A stretch of DNA of 64,000 bases from Brachyhypopomus gauderio (lineage: Eukaryota; Chordata; Actinopteri; Gymnotiformes; Hypopomidae). The translations under genes and the position numbers were made by a program. This document shows, piece by piece, positions 28,746 to 42,455 of this stretch; positions within the stretch are counted from its first letter, which is position 1, and each line of letters opens with the position of its first letter. The stretch spans positions 32,530,471-32,594,470 of the forward strand of contig NC_135214.1 of the NCBI RefSeq assembly GCF_052324685.1. The letters are read 5' to 3'. The notes beneath the pieces are model-generated. The model was not told the origin of the DNA. It did not search any database and saw only the letters and a program-made list of their open reading frames with translations.

Positions 28746-28952
28746 ATGTTTTGTGGAAAGTGGAGAGCGGTGGACGGGAAGAGGGAGCGAGACGGGCTGT
28801 TTTTGTTCTCCTTCCGTCGGCTTTTATCGGTAAAAAGGATCCGGTGCTTCGCCGAAACGTCCGAGGACGCGTACTACGATCAAGAAGACAGCCACGTTGA
28901 AGTCTTTCAACGCAAAGCGCGCTCAGAAACGGAGGAACCGTCCCCCTCCTGA
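28746..28952 (+). CDS. Upstream open reading frame in the otud5 leader (68 codons)
   Basis: An ATG at 28746 opens 68 codons ending at a stop 25 bases before the otud5 ATG, in a different reading frame. If transcription starts near the ETS/CRE element the frame would be in the mRNA leader and could lower otud5 translation. The encoded peptide matches nothing I know, so it is more likely regulatory by position than by product, or not used at all. Confidence 0.3.
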   Translation: MFCGKWRAVDGKRERDGLFLFSFRRLLSVKRIRCFAETSEDAYYDQEDSHVEVFQRKARSETEEPSPS

Positions 28953-28977
28953 CCCCCCCCCTCTTTAAATAGCGAAC

Positions 28978-31900
28978 ATGACGATCCTGCCGAAGAAGAA
29001 ACCGAACTCGTCCGTCGGTGTTTCCGACCATTCCGACGAGACCGACAGACGGACTGGTCCGGACCCGCACCCGCACTCACACGGCGTTAGAGCCGGTGCC
29101 AGGCCTCGCGCCTCTCCGCCTCCCTGGTCATACCAAGCCGCTCCGCCTTCATCGAGAGAGGACAGGCGGAATGAGTCCAGCACCCGGCCGCAGCAGGCCT
29201 CCCCTCCGCCCGTAGGAGCGGGCACCCCCGCCGGTCCGGGAGATGGAGGCGGTGTCGGTGGGATCAGCTGCGTACCGGGAACGCGCGGGGAGCTGACGGC
29301 CGGTGTTGGCTGCATTGGCGCGAGCATTGGGAGCTGCTGCACGGGGCCGGGACTGAGTAAGAGGCGACGACAGGCCACTTGCACGGGAGGAGTGGCCGGT
29401 GGAGGGACCCCCGGGGCGTCGGGAGGTGGAGGAGTGGGTCCAAGCCCCGATCAGGAGGAAGGTGCCGGTTACAATAGTGAAGATGAGTACGAGAACGCTT
29501 CTAGACTACAGTCGGAGGACCCAGCAACAGTTGAACAGGTAGATATGGAAATGTCACCCAAACCTCAGACTCTGTGAGCATCATCTCACCTCTGTGGCTC
29601 CTGACTTGACCTGAGCAATTGGTGTGAAATTGGGCTGCCTGTAGCTTTTGAAGCGTTATAATGTTGTTATACAGATTTACTTCATTATCTAGCAGGGATA
29701 ATGAAATGATGTTACTAATAAATATTGCTAATAATGATAATAACAAGACACTAAATTATGAAATATAACTGTTGAGAGCAAAAGAGCAGGTCATTTTACA
29801 AAGTTTGCTACTGCTGTTATTTTACCATGAACATTAAGATCATGGTGTAGTTTGGTGAAGTCTGATGTAGTCTAACAGGCCCTGAGTGGAGTTCACGCCA
29901 GCAGCTTCTCTGGTCGTTATGTAGACCTGTGAGGATTTAACGTTGTAGAAATCATCCTGAATATTCTGATGTTTCCTCCTTTTTCTTGAACACTTCGTCT
30001 TCAAGTGTTCAGCATGGCAGTAGCACGTGGTTTCTCTGGTCATGACTAAAGGAGTTTTGAACTGCAGCTGCTGTAATAGGTTTATTTTAGGACACCACAG
30101 CTAAACTGTCTATACATCCTAATAGCTAGAATTAAAATGGTTACTGTGAGGGGGAAAAATGATTCTGTGGTTGCCCCCGGCAACTTAAAATTACATTATG
30201 GTCGTGCTGTATTAACCAATCAGGCAAGCCCTATACAGTGAGACACTCCCTCCTGCCTGACAGATCTGCTGCATGAGCCTGATTGTTAAGTAAAGATTTG
30301 GATAAAAGGCGTCAGGTAGAACGTAGGGTCTCAGACTCCTTTAGTGCTTTAGCCTGGAGGAAGTTAGCAAAAACTGACACTGAATATAACCGCTTTAAAT
30401 GTGCCATTTATAGAACTGTAATAACTAATAATTTAACAAACACACATACATTAATAAAAAAGGATCCAACTTCGGCTTTGAAGAGTTTCCTGGATATAGG
30501 AGAGTACAGCTTTAACATTACAACAATCATCATTTATTGTCACACTTAAAAGGGAAAATTGGCGCTTACTAGACTTTAATTATGACATGATGGGTTTCCA
30601 TTGGTTCTTGTTACTAAGAAACCAGACCGTTTCATTTTCTTGCTCTTCCATGCACACAAGTACACAGACAAGCAAAAACATTTTAAATTTGCAGATTTTC
30701 AGTACAGCATTTTCATTTTAAAATGAAGAATTCTTAAAAATACAATTCTATCTACAGCTTGTATTTCTTGCTTTTTATTCAAAATGTATATAAAATAAAA
30801 AATTGTCACCTTTTTATGACATTACATTTATATTTATGACATTTAGTTAAGGGTTTAAATTACAACGCATACTAATATATCTATTTAAGTATTTAAAAAG
30901 CTAATTTTGCTTTGCATATTTGATACGGCAGTAAATGTATTGTTTAGTGAGCTGTTGCGTATCGACAGCAATAGTGCTTTTAGGGTGATGGGTTGAAAGA
31001 TTGCAGCACTACCATGTGAGACTTCCCGACAGGTCATTTTTCATGTTAATTTCATGTCTCATCACTGCAACCCCCATAAAATATTTTCTTCTTCTGTTTC
31101 TTTGGACAACAGCTACATGCCTAAACCTTTACTATTTGCTCTTTTGTCACTAACAAACTGAATCCATAGAGAGGAATGTAAATGAAAATGTATGATACAA
31201 GATCTATATAAGACAAAACAAACCCCAGGCAACACAGGACCTGTGCATTCAGACAGTGTGATGTATCCCTCCTCTTTGAATGAATGGACTAGTTTGTTGA
31301 AGAAAGTACTGCCTTGGGACAGGGGATCACAAAATATCCATCTGCCCACACCGCTGTTTCCTCTCCAATTTAAGGTTCTTAATGTTGAAGTAGCCTTTCT
31401 CTGTCTCTGTCAAATTCTCTCTCTCTCTCTCTCTCGCAGCAGGAGCACTGGTTCGAGAAAGCACTTAGGGATAAGAAAGGCTTTGTGATTAAAAAGATGA
31501 AAGAAGACGGTGCCTGCCTCTTCAGAGCAGTCGGTGGGTCCACAGCCTGTTCGTTTTCTTGTCATTATGAATTACGTTGGGGTTTGACACCTTCAGTCCT
31601 TTACCTGACAAAGGAGCTTCTTGTCAGGCTCATGTAAAACCTTTTTAATCCACAGAAATGTATTTTTCTTCCGTAATGAGTTTGCAGAAGTGAAAGTGTA
31701 GGTGGTGCTAGCAGGAAGATGTGAAGAATGCCATAATCAGTAGAAGTCTGTCGGACACACAGCGCTCACAATAATCATGCTTGGTTCTGTTAAACACATT
31801 ATCAAAAGATATATAAAAATATAGTCCAACAAGGCCTAGCCAGGAAGTATTGATTACATGGTGAGGTCTTGCAGTTATTATTTGTGCCCACTAGATGGCG

Positions 31901-34900
31901 CCATTATCCTACATTTGTAGAACAGCGGCACCTGAGCAACAGTTTCTCACATCATAATAAAACCTGCCCGGTTCTCTTTTTAGTGGCAACTGCTGACATT
32001 CACTTCAGTTTAACTCTGTTTCTCTCAAACAGCAGTTTCTTTGTGGATTTATTTTTATGAATCTGTTTCCTTTTTAATATATTTTTATAGTGGTGCATTA
32101 ACACTTAAAATCAGCAAATTCTTTTTTATCAGCCCATCTATTGTCAAGTCACTTGTAGTTCAGGAAAAAAAAAAACAGGACCCTGCTTCCTTTGTTTTTG
32201 TTTATATATGTAATCATACAACTGGTAGAACTCGTCATTTCGACCTGGTAAGATTGTTTGTAAGATTGTTTTCCGTGGGAAACAGACTTTTTTTTCTCTC
32301 TCACTGTGTTTTTGTTTTTTTCTTCCTCTCTCACACCCCCTCCTACATGCAAACACACCCCCCCCCCCCCACATAACCATGCACTCACTGACACATTTCA
32401 GGTCCTCTTTCAGTTTCTTCAGTGGTACCTGCGTTTGGGGTTCCCCCCTTAGTTGTGTGGCCCTCCTGCACATTTCCAACCTTTGTATTCTGTTTTACAT
32501 ACTGGGGCACATCTCACATTCCTGCATTCCCAGTTTACGTACTGAGGCACATCTCACATTCCTGCATTCCCAGCTTACGTACTGGGACACATCTCACATT
32601 CCTGCATTCCCAGTTTACGTACTGGGGCACATTTCTGGGCTGCTGGTGCTTACCTGTTTGATACTGTCAGGAGGTTGCCAGTTCAAAGACCACCATCGCT
32701 AAGTCACCAGTGTTGGGTCCCCTGAGCAAGGCCCCTAATAACACTCAACTGTATTCAGTCATAATTGTAAGTCACTTTGGATAAAAGCATTTGCTAAATG
32801 CTGTGAATTTAAATGTATTGTCACTTCAAACTGGGGCCCAGTCCCAAACTGGGGCCCAGTCCCAAATGGGGACAGCTCATGTCGACAGCTTCGTCCCTCC
32901 CATCCCGCATCAGCACACAGAACATCACACAGAAGTTCTGCCCCCTCCGAAGCGTGGAGGGGACAGAATTTGTCATTTATATTCCAGTAAACAGAGAATA
33001 GCGTGAATTGAGGTACAAACAGGAAATGAGGGTCTTACTCTTTACACAGTCACAGCAGTTACTCCTCATGGTGGCCCCTGCTGTCGCCGTCTGTGAGGGC
33101 TTTTTGAAAAACTCCCAGTTGTTTCTCGGAATCTCAAATCAGATGAGCTTCGCTTGCTTTTATGTATATTTATACCATAACACCAACACTCTTCAAACAC
33201 ACGTTTACACACACACAAAAGTATGCTTGCTTTATGAGAAACATGAAACACAGCTTCCACTCTAATTCTACACATTACACCTTTAGTGCTAGGGCTATAT
33301 TTGATTGAATCCAGTCCTTGATGTTTATCCCTCCACAACGCGGACAGGAGAGCAGGCCATGTCTGCTATCCTCTGGCTATTCTTCTCACAGGCCTCTAGC
33401 TAAAACGATGCAAAGGTTTTGCGTGAGCTTAAGTTTATTATACAACATGATTTCGTGAGAGCACATGGCTTCCAGAAAGGCAGCTTTTGAATAACCTCGC
33501 ACGGTTTTGCATGACTGTCTGAGCCCGAGCTCATTTCTCTGGGTCTTTGCTTGCTTTGGCCTGGTATGGCGGCTGCAGTCTTAAGAATCCCGACTGGCAG
33601 AACTCGGGTGTGTCGTTTCCTTTGTGATGCATTTGGAATGTATGTATGACACTGTCAGTATTCCGTAATCCTCCTGTCCAATAAATGGTAATGGGTCATT
33701 CCCCACCCAATGATGTGTTTCTCGGCAGTATAAGAGTAGTTTTTACAAATGACAACCCCCCCCTCACACACACACACACACCTGCGTCTTGTTTGTGTGA
33801 TAGTGAGAACGTCTAGCTGTGGTTTCGGTTTTGCTATTACAACCCGCTGAGTGCTGGTAGTTTCGCGGTTGGGCTTCTGGCCACCAACACAAGTTCAGGT
33901 GCAAAGTTTCACCCGCGCTGTTTTAAAGAACCGGCCGGAGGCTGTTAACGATGCAGGTAGATGGACCTGGCGGGTCGCTGTCTCACCGTGACCGTAGACG
34001 TCCTCGCTCTGCTGTATGCGGGCTTGTGATGACTCTGACAGTGTTGCGTTAATGGGGTTACTGCTGGAATGTGAACTGGTGTTCGTCAGACGTGGGAAAC
34101 GGTGTCAGGTGTTGCAACCCAGCCCTGGCTGCTAGCACTCACACACACACACACACACACACACCACCCCGTGCGGGTCGCTTGGCCTCAGCCTGGCCTG
34201 CCTTGGGCTCCAGAGTGTGGGTTAGTTTTGACCCCGATCTAACCCCACACACGCTGTGGGACAGCGAAGGGAAGAGTGGGCCAGCTTGACCTCGGCCTGC
34301 TAAAGCAAGCTTTCATTTCATTCCTCCATTCCTGTTTCCACACTCTGGACGTTATCGGTTACTCTTCAGTCCTGCCCGGGGCGGGATCGAATTAGCAGAG
34401 TTTAGCCACAGGAGGCCGCGCGGGAAACAGGTAGGATCTTGAGTGCAGTCATGGGCCGGCCAGGCCCCGGGGATTATTTGCATTTGGAACTGAAGTCAAC
34501 ACCCGTTCCTGGACCCCCGCACCCGGATAGCTGTCAGTCACCTCGTGTGCAGGTGCATTTCACTCACGGTCCAGTTGTCTGCAGTGAAATCGGATTTCTG
34601 CGGCCTCTCGTTAGCACCAGCTGTCCTGAAGCTTGGTGTCCCGTCCGGAGCGCGTTTGCCTGCCGCACGGCCATCTCGGGACACAGCGCGTGTGATCCCA
34701 TCCTGCTTCTAACTGCAGCTTTTGTGTCATTTCCACCTGTCCAGAAATATCTGATCACCCCCCCCCCCCCCCCCCCCCAAAATCCTATTGGCCAAATGTT
34801 TTGATATCAGGTACAAATGGGATTTGAGTTCACAATCTTCCTCTCAGGACTAAAGTTACAGGAAAAGAACTTAATCCACAGATGGAATAAGGTGAAAGTT

Positions 34901-37900
34901 GCTAAGCCTCTTTAAGGGAGCAACACTTTTTTTTTTTTTTTTTATAAATCTCTTTCACTTTTGTTTGGTAAAGGAACAATCATTAGAAACGGGCTCTTCC
35001 AGCCTTTCTTTCTGACAAGAAATTCTTCCCAGCAAGCCTCAACACTTTGGCATGAAAACATCCGGCTCTTGGTGGGTGTAGAGAGTATCTGTTGAGCTAA
35101 TCTTGGCTGGCATGCCTTGTCACAAGCTCTTCTTTACCGAACATGTTTTGCTCATGATTTGTAAACAGGAACGAGCAACCAATAGCAAAACAGTAACATG
35201 AGTGACGTGAGATTTCTTAAATAACGCAATTTTTTGTTCTTTCTTCTAAAATTTCATTAAACTTAAAAACCCGGTGCATTCGTATGTGATATGTCACTTA
35301 AACGTCCGGCTGGGAAGTGAACGGTTTGACCCGAAACACTTCTCCTACCGGGAAGCTGAGACTCGAGCTCTGTGTGAGTGCAGCATTTATATGCTTGTGA
35401 GAAGTCAGCTTTTTTGGCCTTGTCTATTGGCTTTGGGCGGAGGGCACGGAGGCCTGAGGACAGAGCGCTATGTTCCTGGCTGTCAGTCAGGAGGCTGTGG
35501 GTTGACCTGCCCTGAAGCTTTGCTAACCCTCGCAGGTATTCAATCGTCAGGTGTGTCCACCCTGCTTATGGAAATCAGCATCGCATTCAAATCGCATTCC
35601 AGCGTAGGCGGCGTTCCGTTCCGTGCAGTTTGCTGCTGGTGTGCTGACACGTGGACAGGGGCCGTGACTTGACGAGAAGCACGCGGTGCCACCGGTCTGG
35701 GTGCTGGGCCCAGGAGGGGCGGGGCTATAGGAGGGAGGGGCGTGGCTGAAAGGATGTTGGAATTCCAGCGGGCTGGGATCCAACTCTCCCTGGGCCTCGG
35801 TGGGCACACGGCGTCTGCTCAAACACGTGAGACGCCTCGGCGTGCTGTGATGTTTTTGTTATTCTTGCGTTGATGCGTGTTGCTTTAAATAGACACTTCC
35901 TTTTCTCCTTTGATGCTGGCAGGATGTTTCAGGTGAGCGCAGTACGAGGACTAAAGAGAGATTTTTATCTAAGAATTTTTCAGAAAAGATGATTCAAAGA
36001 AAGGATGAAATCCACTTAGCCGAACAGGAAAGTGCCCCGAAGCTGCAGCCCGTGGAACTCCTGTCATGAGCTGTTCACGTCTTAACGCCATGTTCTCTTA
36101 TACCTGTTGTTGATTTGTTTTATAATAATTGCACAAATCTGTGAGATGTCAGAGCAGTGAGATGCAGGTTGACTTTGCAGTTTAACCCAGGTTACTATGC
36201 ATAGCTAGGGCAAGACTGGCCATCAAAGGTCACTTCAGTGACTCCACGTCCACAGTGCTTGGGTGGAGGGGGTGGAGGGGGTGAGCCAGCAGCAAGGGGG
36301 GGATTCTGTCTGTTCTCACTGGACGACCCCTTTCCAACACATTCAGCAGAAAAGGGGGCCTTCTGACTCCCGCAGGTGCACCTGAAGACGCCCCACATCA
36401 CAGCGTCCCGTGCAAACACAGACCAAAGTTTGAGCGTGTGTCGGAGTCAGATGTTTCCAGAGTAAATTCCACAGGCACCTACATCATTATATCGATCTGT
36501 TTACCCCCAGGCCACGCACGGCCAGACATGTTTCATAACACAACAGAATTCGCATGGTGGCATACAATCACAAAAGTGGGGAATTTATAGATACACAGTC
36601 CCAAAGGGTCTGTGGAGGTAAATGAATGATAATGCGGGGGGGGGGGGTTTGTTGGACTGCTGTTAAAGTGCTGCATTAGTAGATAGAAAATATGTGCAAA
36701 ACATTCAAAGAGACACAATGGTGAAGATAAAATCTTGTGATCTTTTCATTTCTAAAGAATTATCCAGATTCTTTTTTAAAATGTGGGGGGGGGAGGTCTT
36801 CTTGTCTCGTACTTGGGCAGTCGTGTCAGTCAGTAATGACAAAAATGTCAGAGAGTAATAACATCTCGAGCGCACATGCGGCCGTGCCGTGGGATGGGCC
36901 TGTAGGCCGTTAACCCAACCCAGACAGCAGCGGTTTCTGTCTTCAGAGCTGCTGCAGACGGTGACGGCCGAGCGAGATGTCTGCAGCCTTTGCCTCGGTT
37001 CCTGCAGAAAAGCCTGCAGACTTGCCTTGGTCTGACCTTCTGAACTTTAAGAATGCAGGACTCAGAACGCAAGGCTGCAGGCTGTTGTGAAATCCTGGTG
37101 ATCCCCTCTCTTCTCACGACAAGCCAAAGTTCTGAAGTAAAGGTGTGACCTCTCACCTAGTTAGTGATCGACATCCCAGTGTTACAAAGCTGAATGTTTT
37201 CCTATATCATTAACCAGAATGTCATTTCCTAAGACGTTTCGGTGAGAGGACGTCTAGTCACTGAGATGACTTCAGTTTGATTATTGAGATGACTTCACTT
37301 TGCAAGGTGTGTGTGGGGTTTGTGTGGAGTAGATTCTGTTGCAGCACCTTGAATGCAGGGCAGGTGTGAGTGAGGTGGAGGTGAGGTGCTGCAGATTTGC
37401 ATGCATGGAGGTGCGTCTGTGGGGGCAGGTGATTTTGTGGAGTGGTGTGTGTGTGTGTGGGTGTGTGTGTATGTGTCGGCAGGAGTGTGCGGTGGAGTGC
37501 GGTGGTTCGGCAGTGGTGTGGTGCATGTATACAGGAGTTTGTACAGTGTTGTTTGTGTATAGAGGTGTGTGTGTGTACAGTGGTGCATGTGCGATGGTGT
37601 GTGTGTGTGTGTACAGTGGTGTGGTGCATGTGTGCAGGCATGTGCGGTGGTGTGGTGTGCATGTACAGTGTGTACAATGGGATGTGTGTATAGTGGACTG
37701 TGTGTACAGGAGTGTGTACTGTGGGGGGGGGGGGGGTGTGTACAGGAGTGTGTACGTACACTGTGGTGTGTGTGTAGAGTGGGGTGTGTGTAGAGAGGGG
37801 TGTGTGCCTTGGTGCTGGCGGTCAGTAGTGGCGACATTCTCTCCTGGGCCATCAGAGAACTTTGCTCTTACTGTTGTGCTGTGCGCCTGCCAAGGTCCTC

Positions 37901-40900
37901 GTGCTGGGCCTCTTACCAGCCAAGACCTGCATGTGATGAGCAGTTGAGGAGAGGTTAAGAATAACCCCCACACGGCCTATTTCACCAGGCATCCTTTGAT
38001 ATCTCCTTCATTTATAGAGAAACCACACACATGGTAAGGAACCGCTATAAGTTCTCACCAAAACCGACCAATGTCAGGAAATCCCAAGATGCTTCTGCTC
38101 AGTGCTTTACTCTGAGGAGTTTATGGATACCTGCAGGACAGGGAGTGACGTTTGGAGGGTGTGAGGTGACACAGGACAGGGAGTGACGTTTGGAGGGTGT
38201 GGTCACGCAGGACAGGGAGTGACGTTTGGAGGGTGTGAGGTGACACAGGACATGGAGTGACGTTTGGAGGGTGTGAGGTGACACAGGACATGGAGTGACG
38301 TTTGGAGGGTGTGAGGTGACACAGGACAGGGAGTGACGTTTGGAGGGTGTGGTCACGCAGGACAGGGAGTGACGTTTGGAGGGTGTGAGGTGACACAGGA
38401 CAGGGAGTGACGTTTGGAGGGTGTGAGGTGACACAGGACAGGGAGTGACGTTTGGAGGGTGTGAGGTGACACAGGACAGGGAGTGACGTTTGGAGGGTGT
38501 GAGGTGACACAGGACAGGGAGTGACGTTTGGAGCGTGTGGTCACGCAGGACAGGGAGTGACGTTTGGAGCGTGTGAGGTCACACAGGGCTGCATTTACCG
38601 CCTCTAGTCAGGTGTGGAAATGTGTAGGTGAGATGTTCCTGCAGGTCTGTGGAATCTGCTGGTGTAGCAGCCTGACTCGGGCGACCTCAACTCTGACATG
38701 ATGACTTCTGACCTCAGCTTGGAACACGTGTGAGGTGTTGCTGAATGAACAATTCCAGGATTGGAGGGGGGGGTCAAAGCTCTGAGCACACAGTAAGCTC
38801 CTAGCTCTGCTGAAGGTCTGAAGAACACCAGCAGACCTGCAGTGGCGCTCTCGTCTTGATCAGGTGCTTCAACACGGAGCTGCCACTGAACAGAAAGCAG
38901 CACGCAGCAGTTGGGACTATTGTGTTTGGATTCTGCCAAATCTCTCATTTATAACCGGCCTCCGTTAGTTTATATTTAGTATTGGCAATTATGGTTGTGT
39001 TCCATTCATCCTAAATCATAGTTCATGATCATTCAAAATCAGTTTTGGGTTTTTAAAAATCCACCACTGCATTGTATAACATGACAGGGCATGGAGGAGC
39101 ATTGGAGGCTCTGATGATCATATATTTTAGTTATATTTCTGAAATAAAGAGGGTGTGCAGACAGTAACTCCACTGCTTGTATGTTTGGACCACATCGGGG
39201 TATAAAGCTGGCAACATGTCACATCTCAAAGACTCATTATCAATGGGAATGAGATCTAAGAAAATGTAATAGGGCGATTCTGTAAGTTTAAGAGACGTGG
39301 TGAGCTTAGTTTCAGTAAAAAAGCAATATATACCGTCACCAGGTTGGGTGGGAGCTGGTGGTGTAAAGATCTGATGATAAGTCATGACGTTTATCCATCA
39401 CCTACAAAGTCACAATGCAAACTGCAAACATCACTATTTGTCCTACACAATATTCAATTGATTCCTCTGTGGCTTTTGTAAACCAAAATTACGTTTGTAA
39501 AATGGTTGTTCCACTCCAGACCACGCCTGCCATGCCATGTCTGTCCGTATCTGGGGCTGCCTATCGTTTTTCCATAGTACTATGGCCGTGACGTGGTTCC
39601 TGATGATCAAAAGCTTGAATGAGCGGCGCTGAAGTCACGTGACCTCGAGGCGACGCCTCAGGATTCTGCTGAAGAATCCCACGTGATGCCGCAGGGGCCC
39701 TTTGCCACCGCAGATAACGCTTATCGCAGGGCTGCAGGCTAGAACAGGGGGTGTGTCTTGGGCGTGTCTAGCCTTTGCCCTGCCCCCTTTTCTGAGAAAG
39801 ACACTTGCTGGTTAGCGGAGCGGATGCTATCTCTGGCCTCCGTTGGGGGAAGCGCTCTTGTGGTTGGTGTTTCTGCTAAAAGATGGCCCCGAGCTCTTCC
39901 CCTTTCCTGTGAAGCCCGGCTTATTTGGTGCGCCGTTTCTCTGTAGACCTAACCTGCTTCTGCATTCTCCTGACTTGCCAGAATAGCCTTCTCATCACTG
40001 GTCATGTAAAAAGGTCACCAGGCCCTTATTTGGGGCGTTGAGCAAATCATTTGTTGCACAGTTCACGGAAGAAACCTTGTATCATCCTTACATGGTGGGA
40101 TTGCTGTGTTAGTTCTTGTAGCGTTAAATACATTTCCCCAATTCTTCTGTAAGGCCTGCTGATGATTCTGCTCATGCTTCAGTGAAAATGGCCTCTACTG
40201 TCTGACTGACTGGTTTAACACCATGCAGTGCAGAGATTCTGCTGAAAAAGACCTAAATTCCTAAGTTACTAAGGTTTGAGAATGGACATGTTCGGTTAGA
40301 TGTCTAAATGCTCCATGATCCAACTCTCATAGGTCATTTTTCCATTCAAGTGATGTTTTAGAAGAATAGTTTTGGCACTTTTAAACGTTTGCCAATATAA
40401 GCTATGTGCACAATGTCTTCAGCTAGAGTTTACCAACAACTTCCATTTCCACTGGCCATAGCAACATGTTTTAGCACTAAAGCAAAAAAAGCCCTTAAAT
40501 GGAAACTTTAGCCATCGCTCCAATCACAGTTGATTTTGACAGGTTGGTTCTGTGTGAGCAAGTTTGGTGACTTGCTATAAATCAGCCAATCACAGTGGAG
40601 GTAATCAATTATTCATGTGCCAAAAGAAAAAAGGGGTTATCAGAAAATCAGCTAATGTCATTTTATGGCCATATCATAGCCTGGTAAATGGATCCGTATA
40701 ACTGCACATTTGGCCCCGATCAGAAGTCCATTCTAAAATGCTGAATAAATGCATTTTGAGGTGCCATTAGCATTTTAGCGAGAGGGTTTGTGATGATGTT
40801 CCCTGTGTAGCCCCATGCCACTTGACCCATGACCTGTCTGGGAAAAGTGCCCCTGGGAAAATCTCATAGGATTCACAGACACAACCACACAGACACAAAA

Positions 40901-41336
40901 ATTCTGTGATGTGTCAACAGCTGATGCTTGTCTGGACTGCCTTCCTCTTTCACTATGGTGTCGGTGTCTTTAACAGCATTAACACAAACTCTTGGCACTA
41001 AAAAATACAATGACATTGAAAGATGGAACAATGGTTTTATTGGACAGGTACTATGGTTGATATGGTTACACTAATCAAGTCACTAACAGTGAAACCATTA
41101 GGTACCATGGGGCATCTCTCACCCCTGCATAACTCTCTCTCTCTCTCCCTCACACTCTCTCCCTCTCTCTCTCTCTCCCCTCAGTTTGCTATTCAAATTG
41201 AGGTTGAAATGGGGAAAGAGCGAAGACAGGTGTTTATCATGACAGATGAGTCAGATTCATGTAAATGTTCCACGCTGTTGTGGAGGGGGAGGAGAGGGGG
41301 TGTCCCTGTCTTGCACGGATAATACTTACTGAGGTG

Positions 41337-41390
<54 letters not shown>

Positions 41391-41397
41391 AGGGGGG

Positions 41398-41439
<42 letters not shown>

Positions 41440-42414
41440 GGGGACATTGGTATAAATATCCACACAAGCCTCCGCTTTATGAATGGAAATCTGGAGGAGC
41501 TCAAAAATACCCACCTCTGGACACACCAGAGAAGTGAAAGCAGTCAGAAATTCCAGGGTTGAGTTCAAGCTTCACGTCACTGCTCCTCTGAGGGTACCGC
41601 GTGGGTACGTGTCACGCTGCATCTTCATGTCACGACTACCCAGAAGTCTGTCAGGATTAGTGAACTCTCTGCACTTCAAATCAACAAGCATTTAGAAACA
41701 CCCCCCCCTTCCCAAAAGATACCGAAACGCCACATGACATTAATATCGGTGTCACCAGGTTCAGCCAAGGTTGTGATCACTGATGCTGTCCTAAACACCT
41801 GCTCAACAGAGCGTTCCTCCTTCTGCTGTTAGTTTCTCTGCACCTGCTACTGCAGTTCCACCATGACCTGTTGACCCCAGCTCTGGGAAAGGCTTGTGGG
41901 CTCGTGCGGCGTGACACGCTGCTACCCATCATACCTTTATAACATGAAAACCTGCGCTTAATATCAAGCGTACTGCAGTAGTCCAGGTGCTGCGTGGTTG
42001 TTTGTTTGTTTCTCAGTAGATCATGTGACCTCAGGCACAGTTGGAACACACAGCAGTTTTCCAAAGGAGTTTAAGGAAGTAGTGCACTTTCAGTTTCTAG
42101 TGCCCTGAAAACATTTTTGTGTGAGACCCGCTGTTTATATGCAGGCCGAAAACATGCTTAAATGACTTGTGAACAAGGGGGGAGTCCGTTTGAAGTTCTA
42201 CTTGCTAACATGCATCTACAATTGTGTGCTGGGACATATTTTAGTGACTAATCAGTGCTTGCACAAGGTATTCAGCCACTGTTCCAGCTTTAAAACACAA
42301 CATTCACAATTTTATGGCATGGCTGGTGGATGAATCGTGCAGGCAGTTTAGTATCGAACATCCACGGTAGTTCTGAATGCATCATCTCATCATCAACATG
42401 TAACACAGGTACTG

Positions 42415-42455
<41 letters not shown>

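Noticed and set aside
29840-30550. Two short frames (67 and 88 codons) in otud5 intron 1 as remnants of a transposon
   Set aside because: I could not match them to any transposase or reverse transcriptase motif. A 9-bp inverted repeat near 29987-30011 is too short to support an element.
37258-37973. Three minus-strand frames (up to 230 codons) rich in His, Thr and Pro
   Set aside because: They are produced by the GT-rich low-complexity DNA of otud5 intron 2.
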